This document shows, piece after piece, positions 18,276 through 27,954 of a stretch of DNA of 64,000 nt (positions are counted from its first letter, which is position 1; every line of letters starts with the position of its first letter). This stretch comes from Megamonas hypermegale (GTDB taxonomy: Bacteria; Bacillota; Negativicutes; Selenomonadales; Selenomonadaceae): assembly GCF_900187035.1 (NCBI RefSeq), contig NZ_LT906446.1, positions 1,426,001 through 1,490,000 on the forward strand, written 5' to 3'. The position numbers and the translations under genes are program-made. The notes below the pieces were generated by a model. That model was not told the origin of the DNA. It searched no databases and saw only the letters and a program-made list of their open reading frames with translations.

Positions 18276-19238
18276 TTATTTAGACAATACACGTGCTAAA
18301 CGAACGAGTTCAGGGTCTAATGTCTTATTGTTATTTACAGAATCATGTAAATCAATAGCAACAACTTTACCGTTGTTTATACCAAATACAACATTACGTT
18401 GACCATTGATAAGAGCAAGTGCAGCTTTTTCACCAAGCATACTAGCTTTTACACGGTCTTCTGCTGTAGGAGAACCACCGCGTTGTACGTGACCGAGTAC
18501 TGTAACACGAGTATCAATACCAGTTTTTTCGCCGATTTCTTTACCGATATCTACAGCACTGCCAACACCTTCAGCAACAACTACGATACTATAACGACGA
18601 CCATTTGCATAGGATTCTTTTAATTCATCACAGATTTTGTTAAGGTCAAAATGAACTTCTGGTACGAGTACATATTCAGCACCACCAGCGATAGCAGCCA
18701 TCATAGCTAACCAACCGCAAGTACGACCCATAACTTCTAATACGATGATACGACGATGTGCAGATGCTGTATCACGAAGTTTGTTAATAGCATCCAAAAT
18801 AGTGTTTAAAGCTGTGTCTGCACCGATTGTATAATCAGAACCCCAAACATCATTATCGATTGTTCCTGGCAAACCAACGATAGGAATACCATATTTACTT
18901 AAAAGAGAACCGCCTGTTAAACTTCCATCGCCACCAATGATTACTAAACCTTCAATGCCATGACTTTTTAAGATTTCAGCAGCTTTTGCACGAGTTTCTT
19001 CCTGTTTAAATTCTGGGCAACGTGCTGTGCCAAGGAAAGTACCACCGCGCTGGATGATGTCACTTACGCTTTGAGAAGTAAGTTCTACGATACGGTTTTC
19101 TAACATTCCTTTATAACCATCGTAAATACCAAATACTCTTACGCCTTCATTTAAAGCTGTACGAACTACTGCACGAGCAGCTGCGTTCATTCCTGGGCTA
19201 TCTCCGCCACTAGTCATGATTGCAATAGATTTCAACAT
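18276..19238 (-). CDS. pfkA: ATP-dependent 6-phosphofructokinase
   Basis: Glycolytic phosphorylation of fructose 6-phosphate; 320 residues, the length of bacterial PfkA. The N-terminal GGDSPGMNAA is the ATP-site loop (canonical GGDAPGMNAA, so one conservative change). GGDGSLTGG carries the glycine typical of ATP rather than pyrophosphate use. The catalytic loop is PGTIDNDVWGSDYTIG, and the MGRTCGW and VLGHVQRGGSPTAEDR segments are conserved. AAAAGGGG precedes the ATG. The gene is monocistronic, with its own terminator and an upstream palindrome. Confidence 0.95.
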   Translation of the reverse strand: MLKSIAIMTSGGDSPGMNAAARAVVRTALNEGVRVFGIYDGYKGMLENRIVELTSQSVSDIIQRGGTFLGTARCPEFKQEETRAKAAEILKSHGIEGLVIIGGDGSLTGGSLLSKYGIPIVGLPGTIDNDVWGSDYTIGADTALNTILDAINKLRDTASAHRRIIVLEVMGRTCGWLAMMAAIAGGAEYVLVPEVHFDLNKICDELKESYANGRRYSIVVVAEGVGSAVDIGKEIGEKTGIDTRVTVLGHVQRGGSPTAEDRVKASMLGEKAALALINGQRNVVFGINNGKVVAIDLHDSVNNNKTLDPELVRLARVLSK

Positions 19239-19272
19239 ATCAAATTACCCCTTTTCTTCTTTGATATATAAT

Positions 19273-19300
19273 ATAATGCACAATATCTTTTTTGCATTAT
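19273..19300. promoter_or_regulatory. Inverted repeat upstream of pfkA
   Basis: ATAATGCA and TGCATTAT (perfect eight-base arms, 12 bases apart) lie 35-62 bases upstream of the pfkA start. It may be an operator or a 5' hairpin; no factor is recognised. Confidence 0.35.
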
Positions 19301-19359
19301 GAACTGTGTTAAAAAGTTAATTATATTTTAACTCTATACAATGATAAAAACCATATTCA

Positions 19360-20685
19360 TCACTCATTTATTTCTTCATTTTTCAATGAATGATTTATTT
19401 TAACTAATACACGTGTAATACGAACTCTATCCACTTCTTCAACGAAAAACTCATCATCGCCAAAAGCAGCTTTTTGTCCTACACGTGGTGGAGTATCTAC
19501 CTGTGTAGATAACCAACCACCAATTGTATCAATATTTTCTTCTTCAATATTAGTGCCAAACATTTCATTTAAATCATCTAAAAGCATTTTAGCATCGACA
19601 GAATACAATTTATCTGTTCGTTTTTCTACGATTGGTCGTTCTTCATCGAACTCATCTTGTATTTCACCGACAATTTCTTCCATGATATCTTCAAGCGTTA
19701 CCATACCAGCTGTGCCACCGTATTCATCAACAACGATAGCAAGCTGTAAACGTTTTCCCTGCATTAATTTTAGCAAATTACGTACAGGCATAGATTCTGG
19801 AACAACAGTTGCTTCACGCACTAATGGTCTAATATCTGTTTTTTTCTTTGTATATAACGATTTCAATAAATCTTTTATGTGTAAAAATCCAATGATATTA
19901 TCTTTATCTTCAATACAAACAGGATAACGCGTCATTTGTTCTTCTAATGCTTTTTTTACATTTTCATCGAAAGAATCTTCCAAGTACAAACATATCATAT
20001 CTGTACGCGGTATCATGATTTCTCTTACTGTCAAATTGGATAAATCAAATACATTATCTACAAAAGTAAGCTCTGTTTTATCAATATAACCATGTTTATG
20101 GCTTTCTTCCATGAGCAAACGAATCTCTTCTTCACTATGTGCTTCTTCACCTTCACTTGCCACTTCAAAACCAAGATGAATAATTACCCAGTTAGCCACA
20201 TGATTTAATAACCAAACAGCTGGCCACATTAAGCGATGAAATACAATCATCGGTATAGAAATATTAAGTGCTACCGATTCAGCCTTTTGAATAGCCATGG
20301 ATTTTGGTGCTAACTCACCTAAAACAATATGCAATGCCGTGATGAGAGAAAAGCCCACTACTAAGGCAACAGAATGTGCTGTCTCTTCACCAAAACCAAA
20401 AAACCCTACAACCGGTACTAAAAGTGCTGCTACAGCAGGTTCACCAACCCAACCTAAACCAAGTGAAGCAAGCGTAATACCAAGCTGTGTAACTGATAAT
20501 GATGCATCTAAATGGTCAGTGAGTTTTTTAGCATATTTAGCACGCGTATTACCACTTTGAACTAAGGTTTCTAAACGTGAAGCACGAATTTTTACCAAAG
20601 CAAATTCAGCTGCAACAAAGAAACCATTCATGAACACTAAGAAAACAACTAAAACTAATTTTAATAGAACTTCAACTAGCTCCAA
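19360..20685 (-). CDS. CorC/HlyC-type CNNM membrane protein with CBS domains
   Basis: A 441-residue protein of the hemolysin C / CorC family, now mostly linked to magnesium or cobalt transport. Order: DUF21/CNNM membrane domain with about four helices (1-190), two CBS domains (about 210-335, with VREIMIPRTDM and VVDEYGGTAGMVTLEDIMEEIVGEIQDE), and a C-terminal CorC_HlyC/TerC-associated domain. It starts with TTG; AGGAGTG lies about 13 bases upstream. The name hemolysin is historical. It is monocistronic. Confidence 0.9.
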   Translation of the reverse strand: MELVEVLLKLVLVVFLVFMNGFFVAAEFALVKIRASRLETLVQSGNTRAKYAKKLTDHLDASLSVTQLGITLASLGLGWVGEPAVAALLVPVVGFFGFGEETAHSVALVVGFSLITALHIVLGELAPKSMAIQKAESVALNISIPMIVFHRLMWPAVWLLNHVANWVIIHLGFEVASEGEEAHSEEEIRLLMEESHKHGYIDKTELTFVDNVFDLSNLTVREIMIPRTDMICLYLEDSFDENVKKALEEQMTRYPVCIEDKDNIIGFLHIKDLLKSLYTKKKTDIRPLVREATVVPESMPVRNLLKLMQGKRLQLAIVVDEYGGTAGMVTLEDIMEEIVGEIQDEFDEERPIVEKRTDKLYSVDAKMLLDDLNEMFGTNIEEENIDTIGGWLSTQVDTPPRVGQKAAFGDDEFFVEEVDRVRITRVLVKINHSLKNEEINE

Positions 20686-20758
20686 GTTAAAAATTTCACT
20701 CCTATTATACTACAAAATAAAAATATCAAACCATATTTTCATGGTTTTATTATTTATT

Positions 20759-20787
20759 ATTTTCTCAAATAATTGTACTATTGTCAA
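20759..20787 (-). promoter_or_regulatory. Promoter of the CorC/HlyC gene
   Basis: On the minus strand TTGACA (20782-20787), a 17-base spacer and GAAAAT (20759-20764). A second TATAAT lies close to the start codon but has no good -35. Confidence 0.5.
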
Positions 20788-20883
20788 TGCAAGGAAATAA
20801 ACAGTCATACAACTTGAAAAAGCTGTACAATGCTGTTTATATCAACTTTGTTTTACATCAACATCACAAAAATTTTACAAAAA

Positions 20884-23241
20884 TTATATCACTGGCATTC
20901 CATTATTATCATCATACGTTGCTGTACAATGTGGATAATTAGAACAAGCCCAAAACCAACCATTTTTGCCATGAATTCGCCTTAAATTGCCATCTTTACA
21001 ATGCGGACACAAATACTTACTATTTACATTTTTCGTGCCCTGTTTTGCTTGCTTTTCCAGTGGCATTGCTGATTTTTTAACCTTATTAAATGAAGGGTTC
21101 GTCTTATTTTGCAAAACTAAATCCCAAGCAGAAATTATACCACTGTCTGTCGTTTTTTCAACTTCATTTAAGGTATCATAAAAATTAGAATAATTTACAT
21201 TTGAGTATTTAGATGATACATATGTTTTTGTCCTTAAATCTGGCTTTCCATCAACATCATTACAAGTCATACGACAAGTAGGAAAATTAGAGCATCCCCA
21301 AAAAGTGCCATTTTTACCATTGCGCTTTACTAAAATTCCACGCTTACACCGTGGGCATTTATATTCATTTTGACCTACAAGCACTGTTGCATTCGCTTTT
21401 AAACATAAATCCTTCGTGAAATTTGCCTGCATTTGCAAAAATTTTTCAACAGTGCCTTCACCTTCTGATAAAGAATGAAGATAATCTTCCCATATTGCTG
21501 TTGAATCAGGATATGTCATTTCATCTGGTAAAACATCAATTAACATATATGCAGTTTGTGTCGGTATTAAATATTTTTTCTTGCCTTCTGTCTGTAAAAA
21601 GCCTCTTTTTATTAAATCCTCAATGATGGAAGCACGCGTTGCTTCTGTACCAATACCATAAATGTCTTTTAATTTCTTTTTAACTTCAACATCTTTAACG
21701 TACTTATGGATTTCTTTCATTCCCGCTAATAATGTTGCACTTGTAAAACGAGTAGGCGGTTTCGTAGATTTCTTTTCATACTTGCCATCAATATAATCCA
21801 CTACATCATTTTTCTTCATCAAAGGCAAAGATGAATTTTCCTCTTCTTTTCCATTTATTTCTTCGCTATTATTTAAATTATTCTTATTAGCATTTTGCAA
21901 ATACAATTCTTTCCAACCAAGTTGTTTTACAGTACGACCGCTAGCTGTGAAATTTTCATTCATGTACATAACTGTAATTTTAGTCTGGTCGTAAATATGC
22001 ACTGAATAAAACTGTGCTATATACGCTTGCGCAATCAAAAAATATACATTTCGCTCTACTTCTGATAGTGCATTTAAATTTGCTTTTATCTTCGTTGGAA
22101 TTATAGCATGATGTGCCGTGATTTTTTTATCATTCCATGCTCTTGATTTTATGCTTATATCAGCTTTTTTTGCCCAAGTACTGAGCTGTTTATCTTGATA
22201 ATTTAATAAATTATGCACAATTACCTTAGCATCATTAAATTGACTTTGCGGTAAATACTCGCAATCTGAACGCGGATACGTTGTCAATTTCTTTTCATAC
22301 AATTTTTGTGCCGTATCTAAAACAAGCTGTGGTTCATAGCCAAATCGTTTTCCCGCCAAAACTTGCAATGTAGACAACGAAAACGGTAATCGCTGTGCTT
22401 CTTTCTTCTGCGCTTTTTGATACGCTATTATTTTTCCTTGTTCCGTTTTGCTGGCAAATTTAGCGATTAAATCCTTTGCTATGTTCTCATCTAATAATCT
22501 ATTTTCAGAGTCTAATCCTTTTTGTGTATCTTGTGGTTTCCATGTTGTTATAAATTCACCATTTTGATGAGCAAAGATTGCTTTAATGATAAAATAATCA
22601 ACTGGTTTAAAATTTTGTAATTCTCGCTCACGTCTTACAACTAAAGCTAAAGTCGGCGTCTTTACCCTGCCGATAGCTAATACTTCTTTTTTGCCAGCTC
22701 GTCTTGCCGCCAGCGTATACGCTCTTGATAAATTCATGCCGATAAGCCAATCCGCCCTAGCTCTAGCAAGTGCTGATTTTTTTAGGTTAAGAAAATCTTT
22801 ATTATCTCTCAAATTAGCATTTGCTTTTTTTATACTCTCTTCATCTAATGCATTGAGCAAAATCCTTTTAACAGGCTTTTGACAATGTACATAATCTAAG
22901 ACTTCATCAATCAATAATTGACCTTCTCTATCCGGGTCACCCGCATGTACAATTTCATCAGCCTTATCAATTAAATTCTTTATAATTCCAAATTGCTTTT
23001 TGCAGGATTCATCTACAATCATTTTCCATTTCGCCGGAATTATTGGCAAATCAGCGACATTCCATTTTTTATAAGCTGCATTGTATTCATCAGGTTCCGC
23101 TTGACGTAAAATATGACCAAAAGCCCATGTAACGATACCATCTTTCGTTATAAGATAACCGTCTTTTCTCTGTATTGGCCCATTCAAGCACTTTGCAATC
23201 TCAGCACCCATACTAGGTTTTTCTGCTATATATAAACGCAT
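20884..23241 (-). CDS. topB: DNA topoisomerase III
   Basis: Type IA topoisomerase of 785 residues. The TOPRIM domain begins MRLYIAEKPSMGAEIAKCL and includes DPDREGQLLIDEV. The catalytic tyrosine is near residue 325 in KKLTTYPRSDCEYLP. Two C-terminal zinc-binding repeats (CPRC...CSNFPTC and CPHC...CSNYPHC) extend it beyond the minimal E. coli TopB (about 650). GAGGAGATAG precedes the ATG. It lies 13 bases downstream of the ykvA-like gene in a probable operon. TopB genes are sometimes carried on mobile elements, but nothing around it here suggests one, so I read it as the housekeeping copy. Confidence 0.93.
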   Translation of the reverse strand: MRLYIAEKPSMGAEIAKCLNGPIQRKDGYLITKDGIVTWAFGHILRQAEPDEYNAAYKKWNVADLPIIPAKWKMIVDESCKKQFGIIKNLIDKADEIVHAGDPDREGQLLIDEVLDYVHCQKPVKRILLNALDEESIKKANANLRDNKDFLNLKKSALARARADWLIGMNLSRAYTLAARRAGKKEVLAIGRVKTPTLALVVRRERELQNFKPVDYFIIKAIFAHQNGEFITTWKPQDTQKGLDSENRLLDENIAKDLIAKFASKTEQGKIIAYQKAQKKEAQRLPFSLSTLQVLAGKRFGYEPQLVLDTAQKLYEKKLTTYPRSDCEYLPQSQFNDAKVIVHNLLNYQDKQLSTWAKKADISIKSRAWNDKKITAHHAIIPTKIKANLNALSEVERNVYFLIAQAYIAQFYSVHIYDQTKITVMYMNENFTASGRTVKQLGWKELYLQNANKNNLNNSEEINGKEEENSSLPLMKKNDVVDYIDGKYEKKSTKPPTRFTSATLLAGMKEIHKYVKDVEVKKKLKDIYGIGTEATRASIIEDLIKRGFLQTEGKKKYLIPTQTAYMLIDVLPDEMTYPDSTAIWEDYLHSLSEGEGTVEKFLQMQANFTKDLCLKANATVLVGQNEYKCPRCKRGILVKRNGKNGTFWGCSNFPTCRMTCNDVDGKPDLRTKTYVSSKYSNVNYSNFYDTLNEVEKTTDSGIISAWDLVLQNKTNPSFNKVKKSAMPLEKQAKQGTKNVNSKYLCPHCKDGNLRRIHGKNGWFWACSNYPHCTATYDDNNGMPVI

Positions 23242-23254
23242 TACTATCTCCTCG

Positions 23255-23629
23255 TCAATTAAAAATAAAATTATAAATAGCTGTGATTATAAATACAACC
23301 CAAGCTATCAATAAAATTCCCATTACCAATAATATATATGGCAATTTAGGCATTAAAAAATCTGCTCGTTTTTCACTTAAAGCTCGCACTTGCGGTGGCA
23401 AAAATTGCTTAGCTGCATACAAAAGGGTAGGCACTAATACAGCATCATCTACAAGTCCCAAACCCGGAACTACATCCGGCAAAAAATCAACAGGACTGAT
23501 TAAATATAAAAAAGCTGCTATTATCATCATTCTTATTGTACGCGGTGTATCTCGATTAAACAGTGCTGTAAAAAGCATCAATAAATCTCTTCTACGTGAG
23601 GAAATAAATGTCCAAATTCTATAAAACAT
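23255..23629 (-). CDS. YkvA-type DUF1232 small membrane protein
   Basis: About 124 residues. The DUF1232 core is LISPVDFLPDVVPGLGLVDDAVLVPTLL, roughly residues 40-70, flanked by a hydrophobic helix and ending with a strong C-terminal membrane helix (ILLVMGILLIAWVVFIITA). I start at the ATG at 23629, which has AAAGGA upstream; the open frame continues eight codons further. The family's role is unknown. It lies directly upstream of topB. Confidence 0.85.
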   Translation of the reverse strand: MFYRIWTFISSRRRDLLMLFTALFNRDTPRTIRMMIIAAFLYLISPVDFLPDVVPGLGLVDDAVLVPTLLYAAKQFLPPQVRALSEKRADFLMPKLPYILLVMGILLIAWVVFIITAIYNFIFN

Positions 23630-23716
23630 ACAAATTCCTTTCATTTTAAACATACAATATAATAAAACACATCAAATATATTTCTTTATATTGTACCATA
23701 TCACGCCAATAGAAAA

Positions 23717-23743
23717 ACAGCTATTGAATTAATCAATAGCTGT
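23717..23743 (-). terminator. Terminator of the DUF4127 operon
   Basis: ACAGCTATTGA and TCAATAGCTGT, a perfect hairpin followed by TTTTTC on the minus strand, 45 bases past the last gene of the run. Confidence 0.85.
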
Positions 23744-23787
23744 CATATTTCATCTATACAATAAAAATAAATTAAAATTTCAATCCA

Positions 23788-25437
23788 TTATTTTTCAATA
23801 GGATTTTGTTCACTTTCCATATTTATTTGTTCTTCTTGCGGAAATATGAAATCTGCTTCAAACATTCTTTCCCAAGGAAATCTTACCTGTGTATCTTTTA
23901 CATATGATTGACCATCAAAAGTTGCTAAATCATACTGCGCGATTTTTTCTTGTAAAAGTTTTGTAGCGAGTTCTTCTGCTGGCACTGTACGCGTCTTCGT
24001 ATCGCCATAAGTACCTTCACCCGGCATGGAATTTAATTTATTTGCCACTGTTTGACGGATATTCGCTTGATACAACCAATCATCTAAATAGCGAACTTCT
24101 AACATCTTCAATATGCCTACTCTATCTGTGTAATTAGCGCACATTCCCATAGCTAGTGCATATCCAGTGCTATTTGTCGGTGTATTCCAACCAGAATAAG
24201 CATTTATTTTATCAAGAAGTTTTTGATTGTATAAAGTAATCATCAGTGAATTATCTGAACCGTTGCCAAAAGTGATATCTCCAATACCTACATTTTTACC
24301 TTCTGCAACTTTTGTATTCACCATCTGTACAAAATTCAATACATTTTCATTTGGAGTATACGTATTACTTAAATCATTAGCAGCACCTGTTGTGCCATCA
24401 AAATTCGTATTTACCATAAATACTAAATTTGCACGTTTATCACTCGTTACAGGCAAACCACCCGCCATTTTTACATGAGTTTTTATAGAATCCTTAATCG
24501 GTTCATTCGAATATGCTGGTATAGTATTAGCTCCTGTCCCTTTTGCATAATGCACACTTACAAAAGGAATGTCTCCTTGCAAATTATTCACGCATCTTGT
24601 CAAAAGCACAAAGCCAATTTCATCAATACCTGCTACAGATTGATATCTGCTACTGCCGAGAGATTTAGCAAAATCATCGAGTTCTCTTCGTTCCATATTA
24701 GTCTGTGAATATTTAGCATTATCATCACAGCCCAAAGCCAAATATGTTATATCGCCTTTTTTAGTCAAATCTATTAATTTCTTATTTGCTTCTAAATTAG
24801 TTGCACGGCGACCAAGCCAATCCTCTAAAGCTTCTTTTGGAATGTTTTGCTCGTACATCTTCATCTGTTTACGTTCAGAACGATTAAGCCCATCTTGTAC
24901 TTTTTTATCTGTAAGAGCTGTATAGCGAGCGATATCTGTACCATATTGAGCATAATACGAAGCATCTTCACTGCCTGAAGCTTCACTTGTCTGCGGTGTA
25001 CGCATGATAGAAGCAAATACATATAATTTTAAACTTGGATTAGCTTCATGAATACGCGCAAAATTTTCTGCTCTTTGTTGTGCTGTTTCTACTGATAAAT
25101 TATGTTTACGTGAAGCAACTAAACTACCATATATCATGGAGTCAGCAGATATCACAGCTGAGTCTGCTTTTTTTGCATTATCAATTACCCATTCTGCCAA
25201 TTCATCTGGATGACCTTGAGGATTTGTTCTATTTCCCAAAAGTTCTTCCGGCGGAGTCAATACTTCATAACCTAAATCACGAATATTATCTGCTGTCTGT
25301 TTAAAGGAAATCGGTCTATTATCATGTGGTACAAATAAAATGGTTTTATTTAAATGTGCGAGTGCAATATTTCCCGTAAAACAAAAAATAGAAAAAACCA
25401 TTACATATACTAATACTATTTTCTTTAAGATACTCAT
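23788..25437 (-). CDS. Exported DUF4127 protein (paralogue A)
   Basis: A 549-residue exported protein with a signal peptide (about 1-27). DUF4127 family pattern: FVPHDNRPISFKQTAD at the mature N-terminus, ISADSMIYGSLVASRKH, IMRTPQ, CDDNAKYSQTN, IDEIGFVLLTR, VNTNFDGT and YLDDWLYQANIRQ. The family has no assigned function that I know of; the acidic/histidine/asparagine clusters look like a metal- or sugar-binding active site, which is inference. It is the last gene of a three-gene minus-strand run after its paralogue. The two proteins align over the full length with an obvious shared skeleton. Confidence 0.85.
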   Translation of the reverse strand: MSILKKIVLVYVMVFSIFCFTGNIALAHLNKTILFVPHDNRPISFKQTADNIRDLGYEVLTPPEELLGNRTNPQGHPDELAEWVIDNAKKADSAVISADSMIYGSLVASRKHNLSVETAQQRAENFARIHEANPSLKLYVFASIMRTPQTSEASGSEDASYYAQYGTDIARYTALTDKKVQDGLNRSERKQMKMYEQNIPKEALEDWLGRRATNLEANKKLIDLTKKGDITYLALGCDDNAKYSQTNMERRELDDFAKSLGSSRYQSVAGIDEIGFVLLTRCVNNLQGDIPFVSVHYAKGTGANTIPAYSNEPIKDSIKTHVKMAGGLPVTSDKRANLVFMVNTNFDGTTGAANDLSNTYTPNENVLNFVQMVNTKVAEGKNVGIGDITFGNGSDNSLMITLYNQKLLDKINAYSGWNTPTNSTGYALAMGMCANYTDRVGILKMLEVRYLDDWLYQANIRQTVANKLNSMPGEGTYGDTKTRTVPAEELATKLLQEKIAQYDLATFDGQSYVKDTQVRFPWERMFEADFIFPQEEQINMESEQNPIEK

Positions 25438-25470
25438 TATTTCACCTCGTTTATATATTTATATAATAAT

Positions 25471-25494
25471 AAAGCCTGCCAAATAGCAGGCTTT
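25471..25494 (-). terminator. Intercistronic hairpin between the DUF4127 paralogues
   Basis: AAAGCCTGC and GCAGGCTTT with a six-base loop, followed by a weak TTTATTATTAT tail, in the 62-base gap. It would reduce rather than abolish read-through to the second paralogue. Confidence 0.55.
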
Positions 25495-25499
25495 AGATT

Positions 25500-27143
25500 T
25501 TAATAACCTTTTAGATATTTTTTTAATACTGTATCATCATATTTGCCACGTTCTAAATTTATATTTGCTTCAAAAATGCGGTCCCATGGCATAGTAATTG
25601 ATACATCTATTGCTTTAGCAAATAAACTTAAATTTGCAGCTGCAAAATCACGCATGAGTTTTGTTCCATACTCTTCAGCATGCGGTAATTTATTATCTCC
25701 AATAGTCAAGTAATCGCCTTTACCTGGAAGTAAATTAATATAAGAATTTATATTTTGGCGAATATTTGCCTGATAAACCCAATCATCAAGATAACGCGTA
25801 AGCAATAATCTATCACGCTTTTCTTCGCTTATTCTATTGCCTACAATACCCATACTGAGCGCAAAACCTGTACTATTTGTAGCTGTATTCCAGCCAGCAT
25901 AACCATAAAGTTTATCTAATAAATCTCTTTTTTGTAATAAATTCATTAAAGCATTATCTGCACCATTGGCAAAAGCGATATCACCAATAGATACATGATA
26001 GCCATTATCAACCATTTCTTGGATATCATTTACAAAATCAAGTGTATTATAACGAAGTTGCAATGTATTTACTGGAGTATTTGCATCATATGTCCAACCA
26101 CTGCGATTGGTATTTACCATTAAAACTAAATCAGCTTTTTTTAAATCATATGTTTTTATAGAGCCAGTCGCTATTATTTCGTCTTCAATCGTTTTATCAA
26201 TCGGTTCACCTGAATAAGAAGGCACTGTTGCACCACCATATCCTGGTGCATATTTTACATAAATATATGGGTGATAATTATCTAAATCGTTTACTACTCT
26301 TGTCAAAACGAGTAAGCCTATTTCATCTAAGCCAGTTAACGTTTGAAATTTATTTTTATTAAGACTGATACTTCTAGCATAACTTTCTAATTTATCACTT
26401 TCACTTTGGGTTAAAGAAAATTTAGCATTATCATCTTTACCCATTGCCATATATTCTATATTGCCTTTTTTTACTAAATCAATTAAATTACGACTTACTT
26501 CCAAATTGGTCTTGCGTCGTCCAAACCAATCATCTAAAGCTGCTTCTGGTACACCTTCTCTAAGTGCTACTTGATAACTTTCATCAAGTCCTGAAGTATC
26601 TGCATTATCTATCTTCGTATATGTAGATATTGTTTTACCATATTCTACGTAATATTCAGGTTCTTCTGTTCCTGAAGAAGCACCATCACGCGGTGTACGC
26701 ATCACGGAAGAAAATACATATACTGGCATTTCAGGATGAATTTCATGCAATCTACCAATATTTTTTACACGTCTTAAGAGCATATCTTTTGGTATGTGAT
26801 GTTTACGCGATGTAACCAAACTTCCATAAGTCAACGCATCAGAAGAAACAACTGCTACTTTATTCTTTCCACCATTTTCTACTAACCAACGATTTAATTC
26901 TTCTGGTCTACCGTTTCTATTTCTATCACCTAATAATCCTTTTGGTGGCATTTCTACAGTATACCCTAATGAACGAATTACATCTGCCGTTTGGTCAGAA
27001 GAAATCGGTCTATCATCTTGTGGTACATATAAAATTACTTTCTTTTCATCTTCTTTTTTTGCTGACGCTACATTTGTCAATGATACAAAGCAAAATAACA
27101 TTGCCATTAATAGGCATATTTTGCCCCAACTCCTGCAATACAA
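25500..27143 (-). CDS. Exported DUF4127 protein (paralogue B)
   Basis: 547 residues, same family and architecture as the next gene downstream: signal peptide (about 1-28), then YVPQDDRPISSDQTADVI, VSSDALTYGSLVTSRKH, VMRTPRDG, KDDNAKFSLTQ, LDEIGLLVLTR, VNTNRSGWT and YLDDWVYQANIRQ. The start is a TTG at 27143 with AAGGGGTG upstream. It begins 12 bases after the preceding gene. Tandem duplication followed by divergence is the simple explanation of the pair. Function unknown. Confidence 0.85.
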   Translation of the reverse strand: MYCRSWGKICLLMAMLFCFVSLTNVASAKKEDEKKVILYVPQDDRPISSDQTADVIRSLGYTVEMPPKGLLGDRNRNGRPEELNRWLVENGGKNKVAVVSSDALTYGSLVTSRKHHIPKDMLLRRVKNIGRLHEIHPEMPVYVFSSVMRTPRDGASSGTEEPEYYVEYGKTISTYTKIDNADTSGLDESYQVALREGVPEAALDDWFGRRKTNLEVSRNLIDLVKKGNIEYMAMGKDDNAKFSLTQSESDKLESYARSISLNKNKFQTLTGLDEIGLLVLTRVVNDLDNYHPYIYVKYAPGYGGATVPSYSGEPIDKTIEDEIIATGSIKTYDLKKADLVLMVNTNRSGWTYDANTPVNTLQLRYNTLDFVNDIQEMVDNGYHVSIGDIAFANGADNALMNLLQKRDLLDKLYGYAGWNTATNSTGFALSMGIVGNRISEEKRDRLLLTRYLDDWVYQANIRQNINSYINLLPGKGDYLTIGDNKLPHAEEYGTKLMRDFAAANLSLFAKAIDVSITMPWDRIFEANINLERGKYDDTVLKKYLKGY

Positions 27144-27155
27144 AATTTACACCCC

Positions 27156-27773
27156 TTATTCTTTACTCTTTCTTTCTTTTTTAACCTTATCTTTATCCAC
27201 TTTTATGCCCGCAGCTTTTAAATCTTTTGGTCTTACTTGGTCTGCAATTTTCTCTAAAAGCTCTTTACGATGTTCATGTTCATAATCTACTATAGCTTGA
27301 TAAAACTTATAATCTACATTTTTAGGACTCATTGTTGTCATATCTTGAGTTGGTCTTTCATATCCTGCATAAAGTGAGTTATACCCTTGGTCTAAATAAA
27401 TACAATCCGTATATTCTACGGTTTTTTTCTGCAAATCAATACGCAAATATTCAGCCGCACCAACTAATTCGTCAAATCTATACGTGCTTAAATTTCGCCA
27501 TTGACGTTTCATTATAATATCATCAACTTGCATATTGTCAAATAATTTTACAGTAGGCACTAATAATATATTTGTATCAGCATAGCCATCACTTCCAATT
27601 TCATAAGTCATTGCCTGTTTATTAAAATAATAACTGGAACGAGCTGTGGCTTGTACCCATTGAAATTCATCTTCTGGTAATGGTTCAAAAGGCTCTGCTG
27701 CCCAAACTTTATTAAATGGCCCTAACAAAAAAGAAACAGCCAAAAATATACCTATTAATATATATCTGCTCAC
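27156..27773 (-). CDS. Exported protein of unknown function upstream of the DUF4127 pair
   Basis: 205 residues with a signal peptide ending near KVWAA (about residue 26). The mature part has WVQATARSSYYFNKQAM and VEYTDCIYLD, resembling small exported proteins that report a surface-entity-like strand pattern, but I do not recognise a family. The C-terminal 35 residues are strongly basic (KVDKDKVKKERKSKE). The start is GTG with GGAGG seven bases upstream. It is the first gene of the run with the two DUF4127 genes. Confidence 0.75.
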   Translation of the reverse strand: MSRYILIGIFLAVSFLLGPFNKVWAAEPFEPLPEDEFQWVQATARSSYYFNKQAMTYEIGSDGYADTNILLVPTVKLFDNMQVDDIIMKRQWRNLSTYRFDELVGAAEYLRIDLQKKTVEYTDCIYLDQGYNSLYAGYERPTQDMTTMSPKNVDYKFYQAIVDYEHEHRKELLEKIADQVRPKDLKAAGIKVDKDKVKKERKSKE

Positions 27774-27954
27774 GCAAATACCTCCTACAATAATGCAATA
27801 CTATTACTATCCAATTATATTATGATATCATATTTAATCTGCAATTTAAAGATTGTACTTTAATATTCATTTAGCACTAAAAAAATTTTTTCATTTGTGG
27901 TATTATATGAGAGAACCAGATTTTCTCTTAAAATTTTTATCAGAAAGGTTTTTT

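Noticed and set aside
20797-20844. Hairpin AAACAG...CTGTTT downstream of topB as a terminator
   Set aside because: Arms are interrupted and the minus-strand T tract is weak, so I did not list it as a feature.
27774-27954. Possible purine riboswitch before the NCS2 permease
   Set aside because: The short GAGAGAA hairpin does not match the purine riboswitch core; only an extended -10 promoter is supported.
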